From contig JAHEWK010000022.1 of assembly GCA_020740775.1 (NCBI GenBank), forward strand, positions 496,001-560,000: a DNA stretch of 64,000 nucleotides, written 5' to 3'. The number at the start of each line of letters is the position of its first letter. Position 1 is the first letter of the stretch. Below are positions 1 to 11,700 of the stretch, piece after piece. The position numbers and the translations under genes were made by a program. The notes under the pieces are model-generated. The model worked only from the letters and a program-made list of their open reading frames with translations. It was not told where the DNA came from and made no database searches. Source of the stretch: Ilyonectria destructans. Its lineage: Eukaryota; Ascomycota; Sordariomycetes; Hypocreales; Nectriaceae.

Positions 1-1
1 G

Positions 2-796
2 GCTGACCTGGAACGGCTTAAGGCGGGTGGTCAACACTGGCAGTATAACTACAACCGCCCTGCTACCTTTGTTGTTGTGCCAAGAAGGCCAGATGATCTG
101 CCGTCCGGCTGGGAGCCGGGAGAGAGCCGTGTCTATCATTGGAAAAATGCCGTCGTGATGCACACGGCCTCGGCTTGGGAAGACGGCAATGGGAAGCTTT
201 ATTTTGACAGCTCCCGCGTCTTTTACAACATCTTTCCCATGTTCGGACCCCCGAATAGCCAGCAAAACATGAACAACACAAAGGCCGACTACGTCTGTTG
301 GGAAATCGACCTCAATGAACCAAGCGGGACCCAGGTGGTAGAGCCTGAAGTCATTCTCGATCTTCCAAGCGAGCTAGCGCGAGTGGACGAAAGATTCCTG
401 ACTCGCCCTTACGACCGGATCTTTTCTCCTGTGCTTCTTCCCAATAGGCCAAATGCCTTGCCGCCCATCGTGCCTCTGTGTCTGAACGGCTATGTCATGA
501 TCGAAAAGCAGAGCGGTAGGAACACCTTCTTCGATCCAGGTCATCATAGCACTACTGAAGAGCCAATCTTCATTCCGAGATCGAAGAACGCTCCAGAGGG
601 CGATGGATGGGTCATGGGAATGGTGCAGAGGATGGACATGAACCGGAGTGATTTAGTTGTGATCGATACCAATGACTTCACGAAGCCAATCGCTGTCATA
701 CAGCTACCGTTTCGGACCAAGAACCAGGTTCACGGCAACTGGGTCGAGGCAGAAACACAGTTGAAGAGTCACAAGTCTTTAGTTAGAATGTACTAG
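2..796 (+). CDS. Carotenoid oxygenase (RPE65/CCD family), 3' part
   Basis: The frame is open from the window edge, so this is the C-terminal ~264 residues of a longer gene; no true start is visible. Members are Fe(II) enzymes that cleave carotenoids, apocarotenoids or stilbenes, using four His ligands on a beta-propeller. Two family landmarks are visible: a His followed by a NAWEE-like block (HTASAWED) and the terminal HGNW block that carries the last iron ligand. Between them is the typical EPIFIPR...EGDGW stretch followed by RSDLVVIDTND. The frame is undamaged to its TAG stop. The next gene, a Zn2Cys6 factor, is 400 bp downstream on the same strand, but no regulatory link can be shown. Family is confident; substrate is unknown. 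Confidence 0.85.
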   Translation, partial: ADLERLKAGGQHWQYNYNRPATFVVVPRRPDDLPSGWEPGESRVYHWKNAVVMHTASAWEDGNGKLYFDSSRVFYNIFPMFGPPNSQQNMNNTKADYVCWEIDLNEPSGTQVVEPEVILDLPSELARVDERFLTRPYDRIFSPVLLPNRPNALPPIVPLCLNGYVMIEKQSGRNTFFDPGHHSTTEEPIFIPRSKNAPEGDGWVMGMVQRMDMNRSDLVVIDTNDFTKPIAVIQLPFRTKNQVHGNWVEAETQLKSHKSLVRMY

Positions 797-1201
797 GATG
801 ACACTAGTCAGCTAAATGCGATTTAATGCGTGTTGAGAATGGCCCTGTTATTGAGTGACCAAGTAGAACTGAACCCTAACCCCGAAAGCCTCAATGCTAT
901 AGTTACTTACTTGGTAAATGCCGCTATCAAGTCCCGTCTTCTAGGTCGTGACCAACGCCAGCCATCGTGATTACTAGCCCAGCCGTTCCCCGCGTTTTGC
1001 GGTTCGCCCACCCCTTGTCTTCCACGTATGCAACATAAGCTTTTCGGATCGACCATGTCACGACTCGAGATGCGGAGTCATGGCAGTGAAATGTCGCTCA
1101 TCTTTCTTCATCTAAAAGCCAGAGAGGCGCAAATCAAGCCTTTCTGTTTCTGCTTACGTTGAGCCGTCCGTCACCACTGGTTCCGCAGGTTCTCCTCCAA
1201 C
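797..1201. other. Intergenic spacer between oxygenase and Zn2Cys6 gene
   Basis: No credible coding sequence. It holds the 3' flank of the oxygenase gene and the presumed promoter and 5' UTR of the transcription-factor gene. No clear TATA box was recognised. Confidence 0.5.
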
Positions 1202-4200
1202 ATGAGCTGGGAGATCGGATTCGACCTCGACCTGGCGAGCTTCGCAGCCGATGCGAGCAACATGCTTCCGGAGGAGCCGCCCCCGAAACGCCGCAAAATC
1301 CAGCTCGCCTGCAACTCCTGCCGCATGCGCAAGACCCGCTGCGACGGCAGGAGACCGGTCTGCTCTCCATGTGAGAGGCGGGGCTCTGGAGATGATTGCT
1401 TGTATGAGGAGGGCACATTGCACACGTGCAAGTATGGCATCTCACCTTGGCATCTTCCCTAGAGCCCAGAGATCTTCGCTGTTGACAATTCTGGAGACAT
1501 ATACAGGCGTTGGAGAGCAGGTTGGAACAATTGGAAAGGGGGAGCCATCCCGGGCACATGCGGCTGGATGACAGTCCTGTCGCCAGCCAGCACAACAGCC
1601 ATATGGATTGGTCGAGAGGTAGGCTCCGTTGGCGACGGCTTTGCCCCGTAAGATGATGGAAGAACGAGGCTACTGACTCCTACAACAGACCCTCGGCCAA
1701 GGCCCTCACCTCCCCGCGAAGATGACAGGTTAAACAGGTCCGGCGGGCCCAATGTACCGGTACTCGTTCAATCAACAACTCACTGTCGATCCACAATCCG
1801 CATGACATCGGCTACGACGGTGCGTGACAACAAGGCAAAATCGTCAGACGCCCTAGCAACTGTCTCTACATGTATCCATGATCCCCATGTACTTTACGGC
1901 GCATCTTCAACAATCTCATTCGTCGAACGCGTACTTCTAACCAGGCTTTCTATCCATATTCCATATTCCATATGGAACGATTCTTGTATGGATTACGGAT
2001 TCCTCCTCGTATGGAAGCTTATTCCATACGTATGGAATACAAGAAATGACGTCATCTATACTTACCATTTCCGTATTAGGAAAAGCGAGCATTGTCTCGC
2101 TCATCCGTCAGCGCGGCTGGAATCCCTGATGCCTGGTTTTGTCCGACTTATTGTACGACATCCTAGCAGCTACATCGATCCTGGATACGTTTCGCCGTGC
2201 ACCAGAAAAAAGTCAAAAGACACGCTCTGGCTAGGTGGACATGGCATGTTGATATCAATGGTCATTTTGGAGAGACGGTATTGTTCATGAATCCATACTG
2301 CTCGCCGAGCCACCAAGTCAGCGGGGTCCGGCCACTAGCGGCACAACAACTTTTGTTCCTGGCGGAAATCATGAACATGAACTTGTTGCCTGACTGCGTC
2401 GCCCTGAATGGTGCCCGCCGGGATTAACATTCTTCCGCTGTATTTCCATACGTATGGAATACAGCCATCTCATATGGAATACGAATAATCCATATGGAGC
2501 GTTCCATATGGATTAACTTAATCCATACGCGTATGGATAGAAAGCCTGCTTCTAACCACGGGCGAACCCGACAACTTTGGCGAGCAACCAAGGCCCGGAA
2601 CCGACGACACAGCGCCTGAAGCACACGGCGTCCAGGAGTCTGATAGACAAACAAGACAACTGTCAGGCTTGGAACTTCTGCCGATCCGCAGGATTACTGA
2701 CAGCTACCAAAAGAGCTTCTAGGACATTGTGCACCCAATTTTCCCCGTCTTGCACAGGCCGACATTCACGCGCTTTTGTAGTCAGCTTTAGGGGCCCACG
2801 ACGTCAGCGGAAAGTCCTAAAATAGTCGATGATCCAGTCATGCTGGCGACCTTGAACCTTGTCCTCGCGATTGGGTGCAGATTCACCCAAAGTGTCCATC
2901 AGGGCAGCCGGGAGTTTCTGTCAGATCAGTTATATCAACGGGCTAGAGGACTTGTTCCAATCGATGCCCTGGATGTGGCGTCATTGCCGGCTGTCCAGAT
3001 GCTGCTATTGACCGCTGTGCACCTTCAGTCCACGACATATTCAAGCCGATGTTGGAACATTGTGGGGCTTGCAATGCGAGTGGCTCAAAGTCTCGGCCTG
3101 CATCTCAACCGCAGCGAGTCAGGAACAAGCAATCAACTCGAGAGAGAGATGCGGAGACGAGTCTGGTACACGTGTGTGATATTAGACAGGTGAGCAAACC
3201 CATGTTTCGGATATTGACTATCTGTGAGTCGCTACGAGAGAAAAGATGCTCACCGGACATGTTGCAAACTTGAAGATTAATATGTACAACCTTCGGGCGG
3301 CCGGCTATGCTCTCAAACAGCTCGTCAGTACCATTGCCGCTCATGGTGGACGATGAGTACCTCCTGGAAGACGGAGAAGGTACCCAACCAGTAACCTCAC
3401 AGTGTCGAATAGGATCATTTGTATATACTGTCCAGCTCTTGGATATATTGAAGGAGGTGTTACATTCGTTCTATGCAGAAGACGGCGAGACGCAAGCTCC
3501 CACCACTGGAAAACATGAGCAGAGGCCGATGCCGGACTTGCACGAAATGCTGCGGCTGAACTCGAAATTGGACCGATTTCCTGAAGATCTTCCAACTAAT
3601 CTGCGAATGCAGAATGTCCCATGGAACTCGGAAGCCCTAACAGGTAATCCTTTGCTTCAAGCCAGGGTACTGTACTGCAGGTACGCCTTCTCACAAGCTC
3701 CTCTCCAAAGAGACACGCTCCGACAACGGACGCTGATTCCCGTCAGGTTTCTGTATACGCGACTTCTCCTACTTCGGCCAGTCATTCTCTCCCTAGCCCG
3801 TTCGGTTTCAAGCAAGGAGCCAAATTCTGCCATATCAGACCAGAATAGCCTCAGCGACGAATTAGCCAGGAGGATGGGTCAAGTATGCCTGAATACAGCG
3901 CATGACCTGATATCAGTGTTACATCAAGACAAGGGCAGCATATACAGGTGCTCAGCGTGGTGGACCGTTTACTGTGCGTTTAAACCGTTTCGCTTAGCGC
4001 TTCGACGTTTCTAATCTTGTCTGCTATAGTTACTTTTGGTGCAGCAACTATCGTCCTAGCTTCACGACTCTGTTCCCCTCAGGACGGCACCAAGACATCA
4101 GTCAACGATTCACTGTCTCTTGCCATGGCAATATTTAGGCACTACACTCCTGAAGTCGAGTCCGCAACACAGGCGATCCAAGTCCTTGAAGGCCTCCAGA

Positions 4201-4496
4201 ATTGCTTGTCTCGTGGCGGGAATAAAGGTATTGTGAACTGACTACACCTCTGCTCTGTCGAGATAATCTTCTTGGGTGGTTAGTTGTTTCCTTCTAACAC
4301 AAATTGTCTTGCAGGAGCCGACATGTTGCACCGGGAGGTCCAGCAGACTAAGAGGCCCAACGAATCTTCACACTGTGACTCCGAAATTGGGTATGGCTCT
4401 GGTGTTGGCAATACTGAATACTATAGAGAGACTCATACTCCTGATCCCCTGAGTGAGGACTGGTTCTCACGTCAGGCGCTGGACTTTGACTTTTAA
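1202..4496 (+). pseudogene. Zn2Cys6 transcription factor, disrupted
   Basis: Exon 1 encodes a Zn2Cys6 binuclear cluster ([12 protein letters not shown], then CSPC, then DC) preceded by a basic PKRRK block. An intron at about 1432-1496 leads to a short coiled-coil linker (IQALESRLEQLEK). The fungal-specific factor domain resumes around 2725 (HPIFPVLHRPTF), and after an intron at about 3190-3275 comes FGRPAML...PLPLMVDDEYL. Further introns lie near 3680-3750, 3975-4028 and 4230-4315. The C-terminus ends in an acidic-aromatic tail (LDFDF). Damage: a hAT-type MITE at 1942-2548 in the coding region, and in-frame TAG codons at 2720 and 2789, both probably former TGG. A TGA near 1570 follows the coiled coil. 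These make a full-length product very unlikely. The remaining exons read cleanly, so the loss is probably recent. The regulated pathway is unknown. Confidence 0.8.
1942..2548. mobile_element. Non-autonomous hAT-type MITE in the Zn2Cys6 gene
   Basis: The ends are inverted repeats beginning CAGGCTTTCTATCCATA. The element is flanked by a perfect 8-bp duplication, CTTCTAAC, at 1934-1941 and 2549-2556. An 8-bp target duplication with CAG-starting ends is the hAT signature. The interior has several palindromic repeats of the type CCATATGGA and CATACGTATGGA and no transposase, so it must be mobilised in trans. Removing the element and one duplication rejoins the host reading frame. Confidence 0.88.
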
Positions 4497-4766
4497 GAGT
4501 ACCTCTGAGAAAACTACGGCCAATGAACAGATACGCTACTCCCAAAGGCAGCTCGATTATCAGGCTAGATTTTGCTAGATACAAATATCTTGTTCCGACA
4601 TGAAACCAATGCTGCATCTTGTTCAAATAATTACTGCCGTGAAATCAGTGAAGCCATAGTTACGCAGTCGACCCGTGTCTTAGATCTCTCGACGCCACAA
4701 ACGGCGAAAATACGCCATCATCAGTATTCTCGTCAAGCTAATCAGCTGACTCCTTCAGTTGTAGGG

Positions 4767-7156
4767 TCAGCTACGCCCGACAGGACCAGCACTGAAGCTG
4801 TCGAACATTCTCATGTCTTCTGGTCGCATACTCGGATCAATCGATGCGTCAAATCGTCGAAAAAGCGCTGCCACAAGTTTGCTCAGTTCCATTTGCGCAA
4901 GACTTTCAAAGGTTAGCTCTCAATCAAGTTGAATACAATCCAGCGCTTACTTCATTCCAATGCATCTCCGAGCACCAACTGAGAATGGCACAAATGCCTC
5001 CTTTCTCTGTTCCGTATTCTCGTCATCGACCCAACGATCCGGGTTGAACTCTTCCGGATTGGGAAATGCAGGTTCCCATCGATGTACAGCAGAGCTCCTA
5101 ATAGTCCAGACCAAAAACTGTACTATTAGTCCAAACTGCAGTCCAGACCAATAGTCCACGGACTATTGGTCCAGTTTGCGTCTCTCGGGCTAAACTGACG
5201 GTCCAGTCCGCGTCTCTCGGACTAGACTGACAGTCCAGTCTACGTCTCTCGGACTGGACTGATGGTTCAGTCTGACTTCTACCAGACCGACCAGTAGTCC
5301 AGTCCGAGGGTCGCAGACTAACAGTCTGACTATTAGTCCGTCCAAGATTCGGGGTGCCTTAGGCAACGTTTTCCGAATCTGTGGTCTGCTGTAGAGTGCC
5401 AATTCAGCAACTACGCGATCCAACGCGTCCAACGGCGCCCAACGCGTGACACGCGTTTGGAGAAAATTTCGATGCGGTGCTAAGATATGTTAGCCGGTAC
5501 AGCCCAGCACTGCGTTCGTCTACGGCAAACCAAGTATCTTGCAACTGAAACCATCGGCCTAACAAGATCCCAGAATTACAATTTTCCGACCTGTTCAACG
5601 TAACCTAATTTTATAGTTTCGAATGGGCTACCTTACCGATTTCCAGGAAGAATATCTGCAACGTGAGAGATGATGAAGTGCATGTTATCTGAGGAGCGAA
5701 AACCCGCCCGGTGGCGTTAAGATATACCAGCCCCGCCATTACAGGTAGGTGACATGCACAGTATCCCTTATCCGGCGCGTGTAGGGTAGGTTCGCTCGCA
5801 GTAACGCGGATCTCAGCAAGCCAATTGAGATGCTAGTAAACACGCAGGTCTCTGCGTCAGAATCATATTTCATACTAGTTACGATATAGTCACCGAATCT
5901 ACCGTGCTGAGAGCTTCCGTCTGGTATCAATTCCATCATGATCAGAGATATATTCCCGAATCATCGAAAGACCGTCGAAAGATCGATATCAGTGACGTGG
6001 CGCAGTGAGCCTATGGTTACCGTCACTGCGAGAGAACGGCCCAAAGCCCAGATTAAGCCAAGTCCAGTCCGCTTGAAAGATGTTTGTCTCTCAAGCATTT
6101 TCGTCCACTCTCGCTGTTCCATGTCATATCGGGTTTATCGACGAAGACGGGAGTCACGTGTCTGGACTATTAGTCTAGACCGCAGTTTGCACTGCAGTCT
6201 GGTCTGACGGTGACGGACGGACCGATAGTTCAGTCTGCACATCTCGGTCAGACTGCCAGTCCAGTCTGCACATCTCAGTCAGACTGCTAGTCCAGTTCGA
6301 CCAAAGTCAGACGGACTGCTAGTTTAGCCTAGCCAAGTCAAACGGACTAAATGGCCAGTCTGAGGCGTCCAGACGGACTGATTGCACTATTAGGAGCGCT
6401 GATGTACAGTGTAGTTCTGTATTCCTACAACGGCCTAATTCCGATTTTATAAGCGAAAGCTTGGATTTAAGGCAGGCAGATGGACTTACTCCTTTAGGAA
6501 CCGGGACTCCCGCAACGATGCTGTCCTGCGTCGCTGTTCTTGGCAGCATGGCAACGATGGTTGGATACATACGTAGGGTTTCGTTTATCACAGCTTGGAG
6601 ATAAGGTAGTTGAGAGCAAGTCTGAAGCATTGTTACCACTTGATGTCCAATAAGTTGGATCATTTTCATGTATCCTACCTGGTAGTCTGGCACCGATCTA
6701 GTGCTCGGAAAGGCAGACTTCAGCTCGGATTTGAGCTTGCTGACCACTTCCCGGTGTCGGAGCGTGGCCCACAGGAGAAAAATGAAGGTATTTGCTGTTG
6801 TTCCAGTGCCTCCGAACCTCAGAAATTGGTTAGCTGGGGATTCGGCCAACGTCAAGGCCCTCGCTTACATGCCGCTCATGCATTCCTCTGCAATTTCGGA
6901 GTCTGTGAGCGGTCGGTCGAGGTACCTGTCCTTTTCTCCGTAGAGAACGGAGCGGAAGAATGGCGTAACGACGGAATTCTGGCGGGATTTCCTGATGAGG
7001 TCGACTGAGTACTGTCCATGTGTGAGATGCGTTTGATCCCAGATAGAGCCTGGGTCCCAAATCTACCTCTTTCCATGCCTTGACTTTGCGGAAGTTGTTC
7101 CCAAGACTTCCGGGCAGGTATATACCAAACTGCTCTAGTTGGGGCCAAAATTCTTT
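4767..7156 (-). pseudogene. Cytochrome P450, split by a hAT element and 5'-truncated
   Basis: Read on the minus strand, exons encode KEFWPQLEQFG..., the start of the I-helix region (EIAEECMSGM), the oxygen-binding GGTGTTANT block, the ExxR motif (NETLRMYP), NYTVHRW, PEEFNPDRW and the haem loop FVPFSVGARRCIG. A last exon starts LAQMELSKLVAALF and ends in a TGA at 4767-4769. Introns have normal GT-AG ends. The exon with NYTVHRW is cut by a 1.3-kb element at 5090-6401. The N-terminal anchor and first helices cannot be read with confidence beyond about 7156; more exon-like sequence up to 7400 holds a stop. The intact motifs argue that it was an active monooxygenase before the insertion. Class and substrate are unknown. 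Confidence 0.8.
5090..6401. mobile_element. hAT-type non-autonomous element inserted in the P450 gene
   Basis: Terminal inverted repeats read CAG(A/C)GCTCCTAATAGT. The element is flanked by an 8-bp duplication, ATGTACAG, at 5082-5089 and 6402-6409, which fits a hAT element. Just inside both ends are many short sub-terminal repeats of the type GTCCAGTCTGC/GTCTCTCGGACT in both orientations, probable transposase-binding repeats. The only longer frame (5938-6207, 89 codons) matches no transposase. Excision would restore the exon encoding NYTVHRW exactly. Confidence 0.85.
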
Positions 7157-7459
7157 CTGCAAAATTGAATATTAGTACTCTCTGTGCACAAAACTCACCA
7201 ATTTGCCGCTGGGAGCGCAAACCCAAGCCGGGGTGCCATTCGTATCATGCCATTGTACCTACGTAGATGAAGATGGGTCTCCACTCCCTGAAGTAGGACA
7301 GCACTCTATGCTCTCCTCCCAACTCCAAGGACTTGGGGTCTTCTCCGAACAGGAGAAGATCTGAGATCTATTAGTCTTATGGCCAGTTCAGTGACTAGAC
7401 TAGCGCATGTTCTTCGTACAAACTATATCGAATGATAAGAGATGCACTCAGCTGTATAT
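7157..7459. other. Spacer between P450 fragment and second hAT copy
   Basis: On the minus strand there is exon-like sequence (LLLFGEDPKSLELGGEHR, then REWRPIF) that may belong to an upstream P450 exon, followed by an in-frame TGA at a probable Trp. I could not join it convincingly to the next exon. Confidence 0.3.
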
Positions 7460-7987
7460 CAGCGCTCCTAATAGTGCAATCAGTCCGTCTGGACGCCTCA
7501 GACTGGCCATTTAGTCCGTTTGACTTGGCTAGGCTAAACTAGCAGTCCGTCTGACTTTGGTCGAACTGGACTAGCAGTCTGACTGAGATGTGCAGACTGG
7601 ACTGGCAGTCTGACCGAGATGTGCAGACTGAACTATCGGTCCGTCCGTCACCGTCAGACCAGACTGCAGTGCAAACTGCGGTCTAGACTAATAGTCCAGA
7701 CACGTGACTCCCGTCTTCGTCGATAAACCCGATATGACATGGGACAGCGAGAGTGGACGAAAATGCTTGAGAGACAAACATCTTTCAAGCGGACTGGACT
7801 TGGTTTAATCTGGGCTTTGGGCCGTTCTCTCGCAGTGACGGTAACCATAGGCTCACTGCGCCACGTCACTGATATCGATCTTTCGACGGTCTTTCGATGA
7901 TTCGGGAATATATCTCTGATCATGATGGAATTGATACCAGACGGAAGCTCTCAGCACGGTAGATTCGGTGACTATATCGTAACTAGT
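7460..7987 (-). mobile_element. Truncated inverted copy of the same hAT element
   Basis: This is a nearly identical reverse-complement copy of 5874-6401, including the terminal CAGCGCTCCTAATAGT at 7460 and the 89-codon frame (one replacement, Ser to Pro). It stops abruptly at 7987, exactly where the Helitron terminus starts. Its other end is not found beyond the Helitron. The pair forms an inverted repeat with about 1 kb between arms. Confidence 0.85.
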
Positions 7988-8473
7988 GCCTTTCGGTACG
8001 AAAGGTCTTCTTAAGCTCTGGGATTTTTCACCCCCGAAATTTGGCCCCCCCCCTGCAAAATTACCCGATTCGGAAGCGCAACTGCACCTCCTGTTGGTCC
8101 AATCTTCTCTTCCTCATTTGGCAATGCGCACATGTGAATTCTCATTCGCTCTCTGAGAGTAAGCGCAACTGCATCTCCTGTTGGTCCGGATTAACCCCAT
8201 CCGAATGCCCCCAAGAGGTGCCAATCGGATTAACCCCATCCGAATGCCCCCAAGAGGTGCCAATCTTCTCTTCCTCATTGAATTCTCATTCGCTCTCTGA
8301 GATTAAGCGATGCGCAACCGCACCTCCTAATTGGTCCTAATCCTCCCACTCTCATTTGGCACATGTGGATGACCTTCGAATTCACCCTCCCTCGAGATCA
8401 AAGTGTAGAGAAGTCTTCATTGGCTGGGATTTGCCTTTCGGTACGAAAGGTCTTCTTAAGCTCTGGGATTTTT
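7988..8473. repeat. Duplicated Helitron 3' terminus
   Basis: A 41-bp block containing the terminal hairpin occurs at 7988-8028 and again at 8433-8473. The ~400 bp between them hold three diverged copies of a GCGCAACTGCACCTCCTG-type block and a perfect 39-bp tandem duplication (8187-8225 and 8226-8264). No gene is present. The arrangement fits a bypassed terminator or one element end joined to another. Confidence 0.8.
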
Positions 8474-8700
8474 GGGATTTTTCGACTTACCAATTACCCG
8501 TTGGCATTGTCCGGTCGGCTGCCCCACAAATGGCCTGAGCTTGCTGAGGTAAGGAACTCGGTTTGTGATAGCATTATTGCTCTTGTCCTTATATTTTATG
8601 AGATTCTCTCTTATGCTCTGATTATATATATATTGGTTTTCTATCCTTCTACCTACTTCTATTTATATATAAGAAACCTATTATCTAAATTACATTACTG

Positions 8701-11700
8701 CTAGTATTGTGCAGATGGATATGACAATAACGATAATCGGGCCTCATTTACTGTCCTCTCGCACAACTGTTCCAGCCTAGCCTCGCCATCAAACATTTCC
8801 TGTGGTATTTTATTCCCGACTATGTCCTGCACCCGTGCCTTTGACAGCAACATAATACCATCAAGCGATTTGCACCGCGATAGCTGCACATACAGGCTGT
8901 ACGGATCGCACTTTCCTGGCTCGAGTTGTCCAGTTGTGGTATTCAGCTTTGTTCCGGTTCCTCGCAGCTCCAGCGCAATCTCGAGGAGGGTTTCGCCTTG
9001 GATTTTGTAATCGGTGCATGCGAACGCTGCAGTGCAGGGAAGTCCTCGGCGGCTCACATTATGCCTCTGCCAAGGCCTCTTCTTGACCCTCTTCTTCTTT
9101 TCGATTGGTATTTGCGCACTCGTTGGAGTAAGTAGAATTGTGCCTGGTGGCATTTCATCAAATTCGAACTTCTTGGTTGACTCGGACGACAGGATGATGC
9201 CGGCAGGTGGTCCAAAGTGGAGGATAATGTTCGGGGCGAGTTGATAGCCTGGGAATCTTTTGCTGTCTGGTATAACTTCTAGCGCTGTGTACTTGGCGCC
9301 ATTCACGAGCTTGAGACCTGGGTTTATATTCATGGTCACCACAACCGGCATACCAGGCACGAACATGAATGTGGCCGGCACACAGATCTTGCTGTCATCC
9401 CCGACGCTGGCCATGAGCGTAACTTCTTCCTCCGTTACCGGTAATGTATTGGGTTTACCCCAACGGTGCTGGGGTAGAAATATCCGGACTGGCTTCTGGT
9501 GGTGCCTCTGGAAGGCCAAGACCGCATCCATGTTCAGGCACCATCTGGTGCTGTTGAGGGGTGTAACTGCTGTGATGCCCTTGCCCCATGGTATGGCTCG
9601 GCCTTCCCTAAAGCACCGGCTGTTAAGAAACTCCATGTCGGACTCGTCTTGCTGCCCCTGCCGGATCCGAGTCAGCAGCCGCTGCAGCTCCGGGTCCCCC
9701 GCTGCGCGCACCTGTTCGGTGAGCATAACGACGGTGGTAAATCGAGCCCAGAGTGCGTGCGCCCTCATTTCGTCCGCAATCCTGAGGGCGGACCATGGCG
9801 TCAATAGCGACTTATTCTGCACCGGGCGGAACTGGTGGAAATCTCCTGACAATAGCACCACTGGGATGCCGCCAAAATCTTGATTCGATCCTCGGGAGGC
9901 GCAAAGTCGCTTGTTGATATCACAGAGCGTCTGGAGGCCCAGCATGCTTACTTCGTCAATGATGAGCAGCCATTTTTCATTCCATCTTCTTCGAGCGTCA
10001 CCGTCCACGTAGGTTACCGTGCTGCCATCGTCGGCATTGCTGCCGGATGCGTTGGGTTGCATCCCACAGGCGGAGTGAATGGTCACGCCGTTGATGCGCG
10101 CTGCTGCGACCCCCGATGTCGCCGTTATCAGCAGCCTGTGCGATATGCCTTTGCTAGCGAACAATTCCGCCAACGCCTCGATGACCCTGGACTTCCCGGT
10201 GCCGCCCTCTCCACCCAGGAACTCGCATAGTTGTGCGTTATCATTGTTCTCGACATTACTGCTATCGAAATCATCCCTCTTATCTTCGTCCGGGATGGTA
10301 TCGAGGTGGCGACACACTAAAAGGAAGGCGATCTCCTGCCGCTCGTTCAAGGTGAACCTCCTTGCAATCTCCCGACCGGCATGGAGGAATGTTGTCGACG
10401 GTCCAAAGGCGACCCTGGCACTGGCTCTCTGAGTGTTCCGGGTGTCTGTTTCTGACATTTCTATAATATCTTCTCCCGCGCCCGCGAAGGTATGGTTCAG
10501 TGATGCTTCTGCGCCGGCAGCTGTGTTCTGCGTAATCTGAACTCCATCAGAGCCTCGGATTCTTTTCACAATTTCCTTGTCAGCTTGATCCTGCTTGCTC
10601 TTAATTCCTCTAAGCTGACGTTGCGTTGGGAGCTCGCTCCTGGCTACCATGGTTGGCTGGTACTGCGCTGGGTTCTCTGCGGAAGCGACAGTCTCGACGT
10701 CATCCGCAAACTCGGTGATATCTGCTTGGGCTTCGCGGAGCTGATCTAGCATCTGCAAAAGATGCTCCGAACCAGCGGTCACCTGGTTAGGGCCTGTAGC
10801 ACCTCGTACTGTCTCAATCAATCGGCCAAGCTGGCCAACCTGGTCTGGGCGATATGCTTTTACTGGGCCTGTAGGATCTTGGAGATCATACCCCATAGCG
10901 TCGATATCATCCAAAACGGTGTCGTCCCCCGCAGCCGCCCACTGCTTTGCATCTCGCCGCGCATCTTCCGCTGATCGCTTCAAGAGCTGGATGTTGCCTG
11001 CGATAGTCTGGAGTCTTTTGGGGAGTTGCCGTCTCCAGTGTTCCCAGATTTCGTTGATGTCACCAGACGCTGCTGTAGTGAACTTCTCCCATGGTACGAA
11101 GAGTGCGAGGTGCTGTACTGCAGCTCTGGTGCTAATATTAGTATATGCTCCTCGTTTATCCATCCCATCTGTTCTATGGCTTGTGCTTACCTGCGGTATC
11201 GGTCTGCGTTTGTGTCAATATCAGAGTCCATATCGAGAAAGCCGTTGATGCATGGCACTGCATACTTCCCCGGGGGTCTTAGAACCTGCACCCAGTCCCT
11301 TCCCGGCTTCCAGTTCCTTTCAAATTCTATCTTCACCAACTCCTTGTAAGATGAATCTATGCTCTTTTGTAATGTAACAATCGACATGTAGTCATAGAAG
11401 CATAATGTCTGCAGCACCTCTCCACGGTGGTGGTAGGCTTCAATGTATGGTAGCTTCTTGCCATCGCTTCCCACCAAGACCCTCTCCGCGCTGGCTTCCG
11501 CGTCGTTGCCGTTGCCATTGCCACCTATGTTCTCGATAGGTCGATCATCGTCGTCGCCTAAAGTGCTACTGCATTGCTGGAGATACTGCCAGCGTCGGAG
11601 TATTGCCCAGTATATCATTGTCATATTCACATATGACCATTGTTTGGTACTCGAGAACTCACTTGGGTAATCCAAGAAGTGCGCAATCACCTCCACCTGC

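Noticed and set aside
1134..1595. 153-codon minus-strand ORF
   Set aside because: It is antisense to the Zn2Cys6 exon, which has the complete cysteine cluster on the plus strand.
5938..6207. 89-codon ORF that is almost identical to one at 7654-7923
   Set aside because: The two are inverted copies of the same non-autonomous hAT element. The conservation reflects recent copying, and the frame has no transposase features.
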